Source: Sarcocystis neurona
Taxonomy: Eukaryota; Apicomplexa; Conoidasida; Eucoccidiorida; Sarcocystidae
Direction of reading: 5' to 3'
Length of the DNA: 64,000 bases
Assembly: GCA_000727475.1 (NCBI GenBank)
Contig: KL647291.1
Span: 3,765,434-3,829,433 of the forward strand
Positions 13,115 to 25,600 of the stretch are shown here, piece by piece. Numbering within the stretch: position 1 is the stretch's first letter; each line of letters starts with the position of its first letter. The notes below the pieces were generated by a model. That model saw only the letters and a list, made by a program, of their open reading frames with translations, ran no database searches and was not told the DNA's origin. The translations under genes were made by a program, and so were the position numbers.

Positions 13115-13630
13115 TTGCGTGTGCCATCGCTGCGGCGGCTTCGTCCCCATTCCTTGCTGCTGCCCTCTGCTGATGCTACCGCTGCTGCCGTTGCCTTTCC
13201 TTCCTGTAAATATTTTCGTCTGCTGCTGCTGTCACAGCTGCTGCTGCCGCTGGTGGTTCTTCTCATTTCTTTTGCTGCTGGTGTTCTGTCCGCGTCTCCA
13301 AGCGCTGCTACTACTGTTTTCCAAGACAGCTGCTGCCGGGGTTGCGTTCCTTCTTCGCATACTACCCTCCCGTCCTGTCGCTGTTGCTGCTGCTGCTGTT
13401 ATGTACGCTACTCTGCGACCCTTGCACTGCGATGTCTTACTCCCCCTCTTGCTGCTCCTGTTGTTCTGCGGGCCCGCTGGTGCTACTGCTGCTGCATTTG
13501 GTCGTCGCCCTTCGCACGTTTCTTGCTCCTGGCGCCACCGTCTACTGCCACTGATCATCGCGTAGATGCCACCCGTTCTGCTGCCGCTGCTGCTACTTGT
13601 TGCCCCGTGGGGTGCGCTGCTCTTCGCGGC

Positions 13631-16600
13631 ATGCGGCAGCCTCGCCGGCGCCGCCTTCCCAAATCAACAGCAGCAGCACGAGCAGCAGCAGAAGCAGCAG
13701 CAGGAGCAGCCGAAGCAACAGTAGTCGTAACAATAGCGACGACCCTTCTTTTGAAACGGAAATTGCTTCTTTCTTCTGCTCGCCTTACAGCAGAAGGTAA
13801 CACTGCAAGTAGCAGGAGCACTGTAGCAGCTTCCCTGCTGCCGTTCCTGGTATTTCTCTGCGTCGTGCTGCTCTCGTCTCCTCTGCTTCTCTCGGCCCGC
13901 AGCTGCAGCAGCAGTCACAGCCGCAGCAGCGGAAAGAACAATGACCTGAGCTTCTTCCGTCTCTGCGAGAATGAAGCGGCGAAGAGCAACGCGCCGCTGC
14001 CGCTGCAGCAAGCCCCGACGCTGAAGAGGCAGTGGCTTTGTCAGCGACCGCATCCGCAGTGGAGACAGCAACAACAACAACAGCAACAACACCTGCTGCG
14101 ACGTCGGCAGTGCCACAGGCGGCAGCCAGAGAAGTGGCAAGAGCAGCAACGAGAGCAGCAGGAACAGCAGCAAGGGCTCCTGCATCAGTCGGAGCGGGTC
14201 TACATGCTGCAGCGGCATCAGCAGCAGCACAAATGGCGGCAGCAGCACCAACAACAGGTGCAACAGCAGGAACAGCAAAGGCGGACGCAAGGACAGCAGC
14301 AGCCACCCCAGCAACAAGCAGGGGGTACGCAAAGATTGCCCAGCCCTGCTGCTGCTGCCACAAGACTTCTGCACTCGAGTGCTGCTTGTACTGGGACCCC
14401 CGGGCGAGACTCCACGCTTTGCTCGAGTGAAGCTGTTGCAGCTGTCGCTGCTTTTCTCTCCGCACGGCAGCGACCTCGACGCAACAGCTCGACTGCCGAC
14501 GGCAGCAACAGCAGCGGACGCACCAGCGTGAGCAGCTCAGGAGGGGTCTGCGCCAGCGGCTCCACAACTTTTCTCGAGCATCAAGGCAGCAGCCACTGCG
14601 GCACCAGCAGCAACCCTCCCAGGACCCACGTCCGCTGCACCAGCTGCTGCAGCATAGGGAACAGCCTTAACAGAGGCAAACTGCTGCTGCCTTTATCTGC
14701 CAGGGGTGGCTGCAGCGCCACTTCTGTGTCTTGGGCTCAAGACACTAACAGCAGCAAGACATATCCAACTCGTAGTCCTAGGAACAACATCTGTGGCTGT
14801 TCGAGCACTCTGCTGCCGTGCTGGTGTCAGACACGCGTCCTTTCGCATTTTCTTTCTGCTGCTGCTGCTGTCCCTGCAGCAGCTCCTCGGGCGCGGCAAC
14901 TCGCGTGTGTCTTCGCGACTTCGTCCCCGTTTGCGCTGTCAGACGCTGCTGCCGCTGACCTCCCACCTGCTGCCGCGGGATTTGCTTTACGAAGACCTTC
15001 CGCTGCCGCTGCTGCCGTTATCGCTTCGCTGCCCAGCAACACCATTGACGCTGCTGCAGCAGTGGATGCGTCTTTCACACAACCGCCACATGAATACAGC
15101 CGCTCTGCTGCTGCCGCTACTGCAGGTGCTGTTCCACAGGTTACCGTCACAAAGATAGTCGCTGCTGCTTTGTCCATGCGTCGTACCTCGTCTGGAGAGC
15201 ACGACGCGTCTCGTCCTTCCTTGCCTTCTTCTTCGGCCTCGACTACCCCGCTACCATCGAGAAGCGGCGCTGCTGCTGCCGCTACTACTGCCAGGGCGAC
15301 TTCACGTTCGGGACTGAACCAGCAGCGCCGCCGCCATGGTGCAGCCGCTTGTGGGGTGCTGCCTTCCGCCTTCCCGAGCTGTCTTCCTTCTGCTGCTTCT
15401 TTTGCGCCCAGTCTGCTGCGCAGCTCTCTTTATCCCGCTGCTGCTGCTGCAACGGCTTCACATGGTGGGGTGGCGAATTCATCGACTACGGGCGGGTCTT
15501 CTTCCTCCCCGGCTGCTGCCTCTCCTCCTCCTGTTGCTCCACTTCCACGTCCTGCGCTGCAGGGCTCGAAGTCTGCGCTTTCTGCTGCTTCCGCTTATTT
15601 ACCGGAAGATGCTTCTTGGCCTGCTGCTGCTGCTGCGTTTGTCTCTTGTCTGGCAGGCTACTCAGGCCACAGCAGCAGGAGTGAGAGGAGGACGCACGTC
15701 GGCCTAACCAGGAGCAATCGACAGACCAGTCCTGTGGAAAGCAGCAGCAGCAGGAACAGCAGCAGCAAGCGTAGCAGCAACAGAAACAGCAGCTGGGCAC
15801 GGGGTGTCGGTGGGGGGAGCACTTTGCGAGAAGGAGGAGGCAGGGATGCTTCCCGCTGCAGCAGTTGCAGCAACGGCACCTGCAGCCGCAGTATCAACAG
15901 CGTCACCGCCAATCGTAGGGTCAGCAGTACCAGCATTTACACTAGCCTCACGAACCCAAGTTCCATGACCCGCAGGCGCAGCTGTGGCGTTAGCTCTGAC
16001 AAGGGGAAGCACAGCAACACCGGTAACAGCAGTATTAACAGCAGGAGGGGGCGCAGGAACATTCGCCGGAACCTCAGCAGCAGCAGTGGCAGATGGATTC
16101 TCAGTGGGAAGCGCAGATGCGACAGCAACGCTGACAGTAGCACCTTCTTCAACAGCAGCAGCGGCCGGGGCAGCAGCAGCAGGGGCAGCAGCAGCAGGGG
16201 CAGCAGCAGCAGGGGCAGCAGCAGCAGGGGCAGCTGCAGCAGAGGCAGCAGCAGCAGCGGCAGCAGTAGCAGCTGCCGGAGCCGCAGGACGGGAGGGGAA
16301 AGCGACGACATGGGCGGCGGTGCTGGAGCTCGAGTGGACCACCTACACGAAATTTCTCCGTCTTCCTCACCAGCGGCAGCGGCAGCAGCAGCAACAGACG
16401 CAGCAGCCGCAGCGGAAGAATCAGAAGAGGCGGGAACAGCACCAACTGAAGGAGAAGCGCCCGCGGCAGCAGCAAGGGATGGAGATGCAGTCTCAGCTGA
16501 AGCAAGTGGGAGGACTGTCGAGACTGCTGCAGGATTACTCAGGAGCGGAGCAGCAGCAGTTGAAATGAATGCAGCAGCGAGTGGTGTAGAACAGAAAAGA

Positions 16601-19600
16601 GAAGAACAACAGCAGGAGGAAGAAGGTGGGGAAGCGGCAGATCTGGCTTATCTGTTGCGGCGAGCAGAAGAGCTGCCACGCGAGAATCTAGAAGTGCTGC
16701 TGCAAGATTTCCGCGACAACCTGCCCCATGTCTTCCGGTACGTCGAGGAAGACTTCGTGACTGAGCAGCAGCAACGCATGCTTGCCCAGGGCACAATGCT
16801 GCAAGAACAGCAGCAGCAGCCGAAGGTGCCACAGCAACAGCAGCAATTTGGGCAGCAGCCATTCGCGCAACAGCAAGCGGCGCAGCAGTGGAAGCACAAA
16901 CAAGTTCACGAGGAGGAGAAGACGCGGGAGCAGCAGCGGGACTCCCCACATCACAAGGAGCAGCAGCAGGACACACCACAGCACGAGGAGCAGCAGCGGG
17001 AGGCGCAGCAGCAGCCGGATTCGCAACACTTTGGAGAAGAGCGTTCCACGCAGCAGCAGAGTTGGGTGGGTGTGCAAGTCGCATACTTGGAGAAGTGCGC
17101 TGTACAGGCAGCAGCAGCAGGAGGCGGGGACGGACTTGGAGCAGAAGCAGGTATTGACGCAGATGTGGACTTGCCAGTGCTTCCAGAAGCCAGCTTTTCA
17201 TCGTCGCTCTTTGATGACTTGTCTATCTACGGCGACGCGGATCTGCGTCGCATTCTACAGCTAGTGCTGCTGCACGCCGACCGTCTCGACCGCAGAGAAT
17301 CAGAAGCAGAAGAAGCAGCAGCAGAAGTCGAAGCGGGAGGCGCAGCAGAAGAAGCAGAAGCGGAAGCAGAAGAAGCAGCAGCAGAAGCAGCAGGACCAGG
17401 AGCAGGAACAGCAGTGACGGGAGCAGACGCAGCGGCGCCGACCAACGTAGAAGCAACAGCAAAAGCAGGTGCAACTCAGCAGAAGGTCGCTGAAGGAGAA
17501 GCAGAAGAAACGAGAAAAACAGCAGCAGGAGAAGTTGCTCCAGCGGCAGATGCTGGGGCAGAGGCGGCAGCTGAGACAACTGCAGACGTAGCAGAGGATG
17601 ACGGAGAGAAGGAAGCAGAGGAGCCGGTCCACTGGCAGGCAGCAATAGCTGCGGAGCGGGAGGCGAGTCGGCAGCACCGACTGGCTGCGGCAGCTGCTGC
17701 TGTGCCGTTGCACCAGCTGCTGCAGCGCCGGGAAGAAATTGCGCCTTCGTATGGCACTCCTCGTTATGAACTAATCGAAACGTTGCAGCAGCTCAGCGGT
17801 TTTCTCGTCAGTTTACCTGTAGATGATTTTCTTAACGCGCCCACTGCTGCATCAACGGAGCAGCTGCGGGACCTTGTCGGGCTGGCCACGGCACGCATGT
17901 TGCAGTGTACGTACACCCCCGCTGACCCGTTGCTGACGCAGAGACTGAAGCGGTGGGCTGTCGCCAGACGAGCTTTCGTGCAGAAGTGGTGCCTCAAAGG
18001 GCGTCAGCAGCCACCGCAGGACCAGCAGCCAGCACAGCAGCAACAGAAGCAGCAGCAGCAAGCCGCACTTGAGCTGCAAGAAGCAAAGCAGCCGCAGAAG
18101 GGAGGAGAGCAGCGACAAGCAAAGCAGCAGCAGGAAGAGCCGCAGCAGCAGCACCAGGGGGAGGAGCAGAAGTCAGCAGCGAACAAGCAGGTATGGATGG
18201 AAAAACGGAAGAAGAGAGAAACTTGTAGAAGGCCACTGAATGCAGCGAAACGAGGCGAAGACTGGCGCGAGCAGCAGACGCTAGGAGACGCAGCAGCAAC
18301 AGAACTTCCAGTCGATGAAGCAGCAAGACTTTTTGCAGCAGGCGCAGACGATGGCAAAGCTGGCACCTCAGGGTCTGATGGTGAGCGAAGGAGCCGTGGG
18401 CCTGCGACAAAGCCTGACAGCAGCAGCAGGAGCAGCGACAGCACTGGCCACACTTGGAGCCGCAGCGACAGCGGCAGCAACCTGCGAAGCAGCGGAGGCA
18501 GTGACAGTGACGGTAGCGGCACGAGCTCGAGCTGCATCTGCTTCAAAGACACGAGGGACAGTAGCAGCAACAGCAGAAGCGGTAACGAGAGGAGCAACAA
18601 CAGCGGCAGCCGCAGCAGCAACAGGAACAGCAGCGGAGATGAGGTGTCCCTATCGAACTTGCAGCCCTTGTCTCCCTGGCCCACCGGCTGCAGCACGAGT
18701 TTTGATGAGCTGTCCCTCGGTCGTATTGCTCGAGAAGCGGGCAGGGGCATCTACGGCGTGAAGGCATGCCTTCATCCTGCAGCAGAAGCAGCAGCGGCCA
18801 CAACAGCAGCAGGGAAAGCAGCAGCAGCGGCAGGAGAGAGAGGAGCTGCGAATGAAGGACGACAGAAACAGGGACGTGAGTTACAAGGGGACGCAGGCGA
18901 AGCGGCTGCGCGTGAAGCGGCACGCGCGGACGGGGCAGCAGCAGACGCAGGAGAGAAAGCAGCAGCAGCGCCAGGTGAGACAGGAACTGCGCGAGGCCAC
19001 CAGGGTGTCGCGCAGCCTGCGCTGGCAGAAGAGGTAGACGTAGCCGACTTACAAACGCAGCAGCTGCTGAGGCTGGAACGTGGAGAACACATATTCGGAA
19101 GGAAGGCAGTGGCAGCGAATGCAACAGCAGGTGGAACAGCAGATCCAGCAGCAGGCGCAGCACCAGTTAGAGCAGCAGACGCGTCGACAGAGGCAGCAAG
19201 AGGTGCAACAGCAGACGCAGTAGCAAAGACAGCAGCGGAGGCCGTCCTCAGAGCTCGAGTACCAGCAGACGGAGCAGAGAGAGCGTTAACAGAGGGAGGA
19301 GGGGGAGGGAGAGGAGGAGGAGGACGCGCAGCAGCAGACACGGCTATGGGCAGTCCTCGCAGAGAGCGAGAAGCAGCAGTGAATGTTGGGGGGGACGGCC
19401 AGAGTCGTCTGGTAGTGCCGGGTGGACCTGAAGCAGACTGCGGAATGTCAGAAGCTGCCTTGAGTGACACAGGGCGAAGCGTGTTGACACCAGCAGCAGC
19501 AGAAGCCGGCGCAGCAGCAGAAGCCGACGCAACAGCAGAAGCCGACGCAGCGACAGAAGCCGGCGAAACAGCAGAAGCCGACGCAGCAGCAGCAGCAGGT

Positions 19601-22600
19601 GAAAGACGGGGGGGCGTGGAAACCACCGCAGGAGCAGGAGAACGGCAGGAGAACGGCGACCGCGAGCAGCAAGGAGGAGGAGGAGGGACAGAGGAAGAAG
19701 CGGAGGGGGAAGACGAGGGACTGGGCTTTGCTGATCGGCTTGAAATGGAAGGAATGCTGCCGGAAGAAATGCAGTTGCTCGCAGGAGATGCATGTGAAAT
19801 GGGGGTAAATAGCCTGCGAACAGTCTTGAGCAGCAAAGCAAATGCCCATTTGCTGCCCGCGTTTCTTCGGGACAGTCGCGACCTGCTGCAGCAGCTCTCG
19901 TGGAGGGAGCTGCGAGAGGCGTACTCGCTGCTGCTGGCCCGACTTCGCGCTGAGGAGGACGGAGATCAAGAGGCGATGGCGGAGCAGCGGCGGCGGCAGC
20001 GACAGGAGAGCCGGCAGGTGGGAAGCCAGAAGGAGAAGCAGCGGCAGCAGTCACTGCGGGAGGAGGCGCAGCTGGGGGAGAAGAAGCAGCTGCAGCAGGC
20101 AGGGGCGCAGCAGCAGCAGGCAGGGGCGCAGCAGCAGCAGCGGAAGCCGCATAAACAGCCGCCGCTGCAGCAGAAAGAGAAGCAGAAGAAGCTGCAGCAA
20201 CAGCAGCACTTTCGCTGGGCTGCAACTTGGGAGGAGGACTCTGACAAGATTGTAGAGCAACGCGCAGGCGAGACGTCTGCCGATGTGCTGCCACGTCTTG
20301 CTGCAGCAGCAGCTGGGGATCGCGGCGCTGGTTTTACGCAGCTGAAGCCAAGTGTAGAGAAGCAGCCACTCCTCTCGCTCCTGACTGGCAGCAGATATAT
20401 AATGGAGAAAATGAAGAGAGCTGAGGCAGCTGTAAAAAAACAGAGGCAGCTGCTTGACGGATCAGCTGCGGCAGCAACCAAACAAGAAGGACGCTATTCA
20501 CCCGCAGGATGCCCGACCCATTATCCACAGCAGCAGCAAGTGGCACAAGAGCAACAACGACAGCAGCAGCACGAGAAAAAGTACGTGATGGTGGAAGGAG
20601 AGGTACACCTGGAGAGAGGGCGTGTGAGTGACGGCAACCCAACAAGAGCAGTGCCGCAACTCGAGGAGCCTTCTGAACAGCAGCGACAGCTGCAGCATAG
20701 TCACTCCTGTAACCAGCAGCAGAAGCAGCAGAAGCGGCAATCGCGGCAGAACTCCCGTCAGCAGCAACGGCCGCTGCAGCAGGGGCAGCAGCTGGAACAG
20801 CCTCTGCAACAGGGGCAGCAGCTGGAACAGCCCCTGGAGCAGGGACAGGAGATGAGACAGCTGCTGCAGAAGCAACTGTCTGAAAAGCGTGGCAGCTGGC
20901 AGCCTGGCGTGTGGCTTCAGGAGCGGTGCGGGCTGCAGCAGCAGCTCGCAGGATATGCGCAGCAACAGGACCAGCCAGCAACACCGGAGCAGCAGCCGAG
21001 ACCTCAGCAGCAACAGCGAGAAGAGCGGCAGCAGCAGTCCACCTGTTCGGCACTAGGAACGTCAGGCGAAGGTACCGGTGCCGCTGCTGTTTTAGCCGAT
21101 GCAGCCGCAGCAGCGTCGCTTGATAAGCAAGGAGCGAGCGTGAATTCGCACAGCAGCAGCAGAAAAATCAGCGTGTCCTCGCCATATGCAGCTCCACAGA
21201 CCACCTTTTGTTCTCCTCCCTCCTCTTCTTTGTCGTCTTCTTCCCCGTCTTTCTCTCCTGTGGCTGTTACTCCTCGCGCTGTGCCCGTCCCTGCTGCTGT
21301 TTCGGGAGCTACCGCTGTTGACAGGGCTGCTGCGGCTGCTGCTGCTGCTTGCGTTGTTGCTGACACCGCCGGAGTTGCTGGTGCTGCTGGGAGTCGAACG
21401 CCTGCTGCCCCCGCTGCTGAACAGGATGCGGGTGCCGCTGTTGCAAGAGATGCTGCTTGTTCTGCAAGGAGTGCTCCTGCTAGCGCAGCGATAGAAGGCG
21501 ACGGTACGCCTGCTGTTGCTGCTTCTGACAGGATTGCTGCTGCGGACGCACCACGAGACGCTGCCGCCGCTGGTCTAGCTCCTGCTGCTACTTCTGGGTG
21601 GCGTGCGACTGATACAGTTACTAGCGGACCTGCTGGTGGTGCTGCTGCGGTCGGTCGTTGTTCTGCCGCCAGGGCTGCTCCTGGTGCAACCGCTGCGGCT
21701 GCTGCAACTCTGCTGTTGAACAGCCCTTCTTTTGTTGCTTTTGCGGCACTGGGGCTCTCGCCAGCAGCTGCTGCTGCAGCCACACGTGTGCTGGGTGGAG
21801 AGGCGCGTCCATCTGCTGTTCAAGCAGCAGCAGTACCACGTCTGCTGCTGCTGCTGCAGCGGCGCTTGCTGCAGCAACAGCAGAGGCACCAACGCACGCG
21901 GCAGCGACAAGAAAAGCGCGGGGTGCTGGTCGCCGCTCAGACGGGCACTGGCAAGACTCTTGCGTACTTGCTACCCCTCCTGCACTTCTTAAAAGAGCAG
22001 GAACAGCAGAGCCAGAGAAGCCCGCAGCAGCGACGGAAAAGCCAGCAGCAGCCAGAAAGCAGTGCGCGTGACGAGGAGGCGCAGGAGGAAGGACAGCAGC
22101 AGTTGCAGCCGCGCCCTCCACAGAGAGAACAGCAGCTGCAGCTGCCGGGGCAGGCCGGGAAGCACCAGCGGCACTTTTTCGAGGCGGAAGAGGAGGTGGA
22201 AGAACAGCAGCGGGCCTTGCTGCAGCGCTTCCAGCGGCACGGCGCAGCCGCACCGCGCGCCTTGATTCTCGCGCCTACGTGGGAACTGTGTGAACAGATA
22301 ACCGGCGTGTTGAAGAAGTTGTCGCATCCGTGGACAGGTGCTGCAGCTGCTTCTCCTCTCTTCGGTGTCTCTCCTCCCTCCGGTGCCTCTCCTCCCTCCT
22401 CTACTGGTGGCCCTGCTTCTTCTGCCGCTGTTGCTGCTGCTGCTGCCGCACTACACGCTGCTGCGTCTGCTGCTGCTCACAGCTTCCGAGCTCCGTTTGA
22501 CGCAGCTGTGTCTGCTGCTCCAACCGCTGCGTCTGCCGTTGCTGCCGCGTCCCCCCCTGCAGCTCTCCCACCAACAGCAGGAGGAGGAGCAGCAGCAGCA

Positions 22601-25600
22601 CCAGCAGCAGCAACAACGCCAGCAGGGACCGCACGGATGCCAGAAGCGCTAGCAGCGGCGCCAGCGACAACAGCAGGCGAGGCGTTCGATACTCGTCTCG
22701 CCGTACTGTCGTTGTCAGGAGGAGCCGGTCTCGGACAACAGAGAAGTCAGCTGCAGGGGAGCAGCAGCAGCGTCGATGTGATTATAGGGACGCCTGGGCG
22801 TGTGTTAAAGCTGATGCAGTGGAACGTGCTGCGGCTGACACAGCTGCAGGTTCTCGTCCTTGACGAAGCAGATCTGCTGCTCACTTCCAAGACATTTTGC
22901 GAAGAAGTTGCAGCTATCCAGCGTCTCCTCCTCTTTCAACAGCAGCAGCAACAACAGAACAGGCCCTCGCCAAAGACGCGCGCTGCACACCACCCACAGC
23001 AGCAACACAGGGCAGAGCAGACGCAGCAGCACCGAGAGGATCATCAGCTGGGACAGCAGCACCTGCCTCCCTTTGTGATTGCGACCGCAGCTACGGCTTT
23101 GGGCAGTCTGCGCCACAGTCTCGGGCAGCTGCTGCTGCGGCAGGAGTGGCAGACGCAACGGCAGCCGCAGCGCCAGGAGCCAGAGCTGCAGGAGCAGCAG
23201 AAACGGACAGGAGCAGCAGCCGCCGTGGAGGCACTGGACATCGTGCAGCTCCCGGGACTGCACATGCCCCCGGCAGCACTGCAGCACGAGATGATCGACC
23301 TGATGAATAGAGACAAAGTGGATGTGCTGAAAGAGCTGCTGCTCACGCACAGACAGCTGCAGCTCGCAAAGAAAGTGGTGGTGTTCACAAACTCGGTCAG
23401 CGCGTGCAGAGCCTGCGAGCACCTCATCAATGAAGTTCTGGCAGCGGAAATGAAGAAGGCGAGACCCAAAAGGCAGCAGCAGCGCCCGACTGCCGTCGTA
23501 AGAGGTTCCCCTCAGTCCTTCTAGCAGTCTGTCTCTGCGTCTCTACGTGTACGACTTCTGCAATACATCTGTCTCTTTATACCTATCTATATCAATGTAT
23601 GTGCACACATCTATCAATCTATACGTATCTGTACTTCCACGTATGTGTCTGTCTCTACTCAAATACGTATCCACATATATCTGCATAGGCTCACAAATTT
23701 GTACGCGTACACGCGTTTCTATATCTATCCATACATGTCTGTGTGGACACCTCTACAGATAGATGTACAAACAAATACATCAGGACAGTCATACATACAC
23801 CTCCTTACATACACACATGTAGAAATATTCACATATATACGCAGACAAGCCTAGATGTATATCAAAGCATGGGAGTACTGATAGAAAGGACAAGAAGAGA
23901 CAGAAGCAGTCTGTCTCTTCGCTAGCGCTGCAGGTGGGCTGCAGCAGAGAAACGCCCGGGAGGTGTCTGCACAGCTGCTGCGACAAGGTGCTGCCTTGCA
24001 CACCTTTCTGCGCCGCGACACACACACCTAGACACATAGGCACATACACACATACTTTTCTGTCTTAGGTTCTCACGATTAATCACGCAGGTGTGTCTCT
24101 ACTTTCCTAACACGTGTTGGGGAGGTACCACCTGAATTCCCCATCACGTGCGCGTGGCTGTGTCTCTGCATCTCTGGCGATGTGCACGCTACGAGGCACT
24201 TAGCTCCGCAGGACACTCTACAAGCCTGGGAAGAGGTGTGCCTGCGTCCGTGTGTCTATGTACAAAGAAGAAGTCGAGGAAGAAAGGGGCGACCAGGGAA
24301 CGGAAGGAGGAGAGGAAGCAAAAGGCGTCGCTTGTCTTTGCTGCCGTCTTCTCAATAGCTTGCTTTATTGGCCCTCAGCTACTGCCGCAGCTGCGCGGCG
24401 TGTGTATGTGTTGAGACGATTCCCCCAGTACTGCAGAACGCACTCGCTGCTACGTGCGAGTAGTTCTCAACCCCGCGTCTAGAGCTGCTGCTGGACTGTT
24501 AGTGTCCCTGGTGTTTCTCACCCTTTCCCCCTTCCTTCTTCGGTATCCGTGCGGCGGCAGCTGTCTGGCTTCTGTCGCGCTGCGTTGTTGCTGCTGCCGA
24601 TGTTGTGGCCGTTTCTGTTGATGGTGCTGCTGTCGCTGTAACTGTCCCTCTTGCTGCTGGTGCTGCTGCTGCTTCTTCTGCCGATGTCCCGCCGTTGCTG
24701 GTGCTGCTGCCGATGCTGCTCCTGGTGTTGCTCTCAGTCGGGCTGTCAACGCTTCTGGTCTTGCTGCTACTGCTGTTATCGCTACCGCCCTTGGTGCCGC
24801 TCCTCTTGCTGGTGCTGCAGTGCTACCACGGCGCCATGCCCCGGCAGACGCGCCGGCTCCACTTCGACCGCTTCCTCAAGAGCGACGCCTGCAAATTTCT
24901 CGTGTGTACTGACATAGCAAGCCGTGGGTTGGACTTCCCCGCTGTGGATGCCGTTCTTCTTTTCGACTTTCCTCTTTCTGCTGCAGACTACCTTCACAGG
25001 TGATTCTACGCTTTCCTCACTTCTTCACAACTACGTGCAAATCGTATATATATATGTATTTCTTTGTAGAAGAGTTTCCTTCTGAATAGTTATCAACACA
25101 TATCTACAGGCAATTCTATACGAATATGTGTGTGAGTGAATGCGCAGGACGTCACGCTCCTGTCACCATGTGAATCTGTCTTTCTGCAGCTCTTCTGTTT
25201 CTATGTTTTATCGCTGCTGCTCCTTCCAGTTTCTGCGCGCAAATGTACAAATGTCTATATCGTGCCACGTCCAGTTTTTCCTATATATCTAAAGACACAT
25301 ATAAACATTTATAGATATATATATCTCTCTATACGTATATACATATGTGCTTACATCTCTCTCTCTCTACATATATATATATATTATATTGTGCTGTCCT
25401 AGAGGTACAGGGAGTACAGGAGGGTTATGCGTATCTAGGGGCAGCAGCTGCGCATTTATACACACAGACGTAGTCATGGACACACACACGTGTGCGTGTT
25501 TCTTTCCGCACGCGTCCCTGCAGAGGACTGTTCTATCAATTTGTCTCGCTGTCGTTCCATCTCCCCCTTTTTCTTCTTCTCGTTGTCCTTCAGTATTACT

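Noticed and set aside
13785..22670. Many minus-strand frames of 100-350 codons (Leu-, Ala-, Ser- or Arg-rich) opposite the helicase exon
   Set aside because: They are the reverse reading of CAG/GCA/AGC repeats. They carry no motif, while the plus strand has a full DEAD-box signature.
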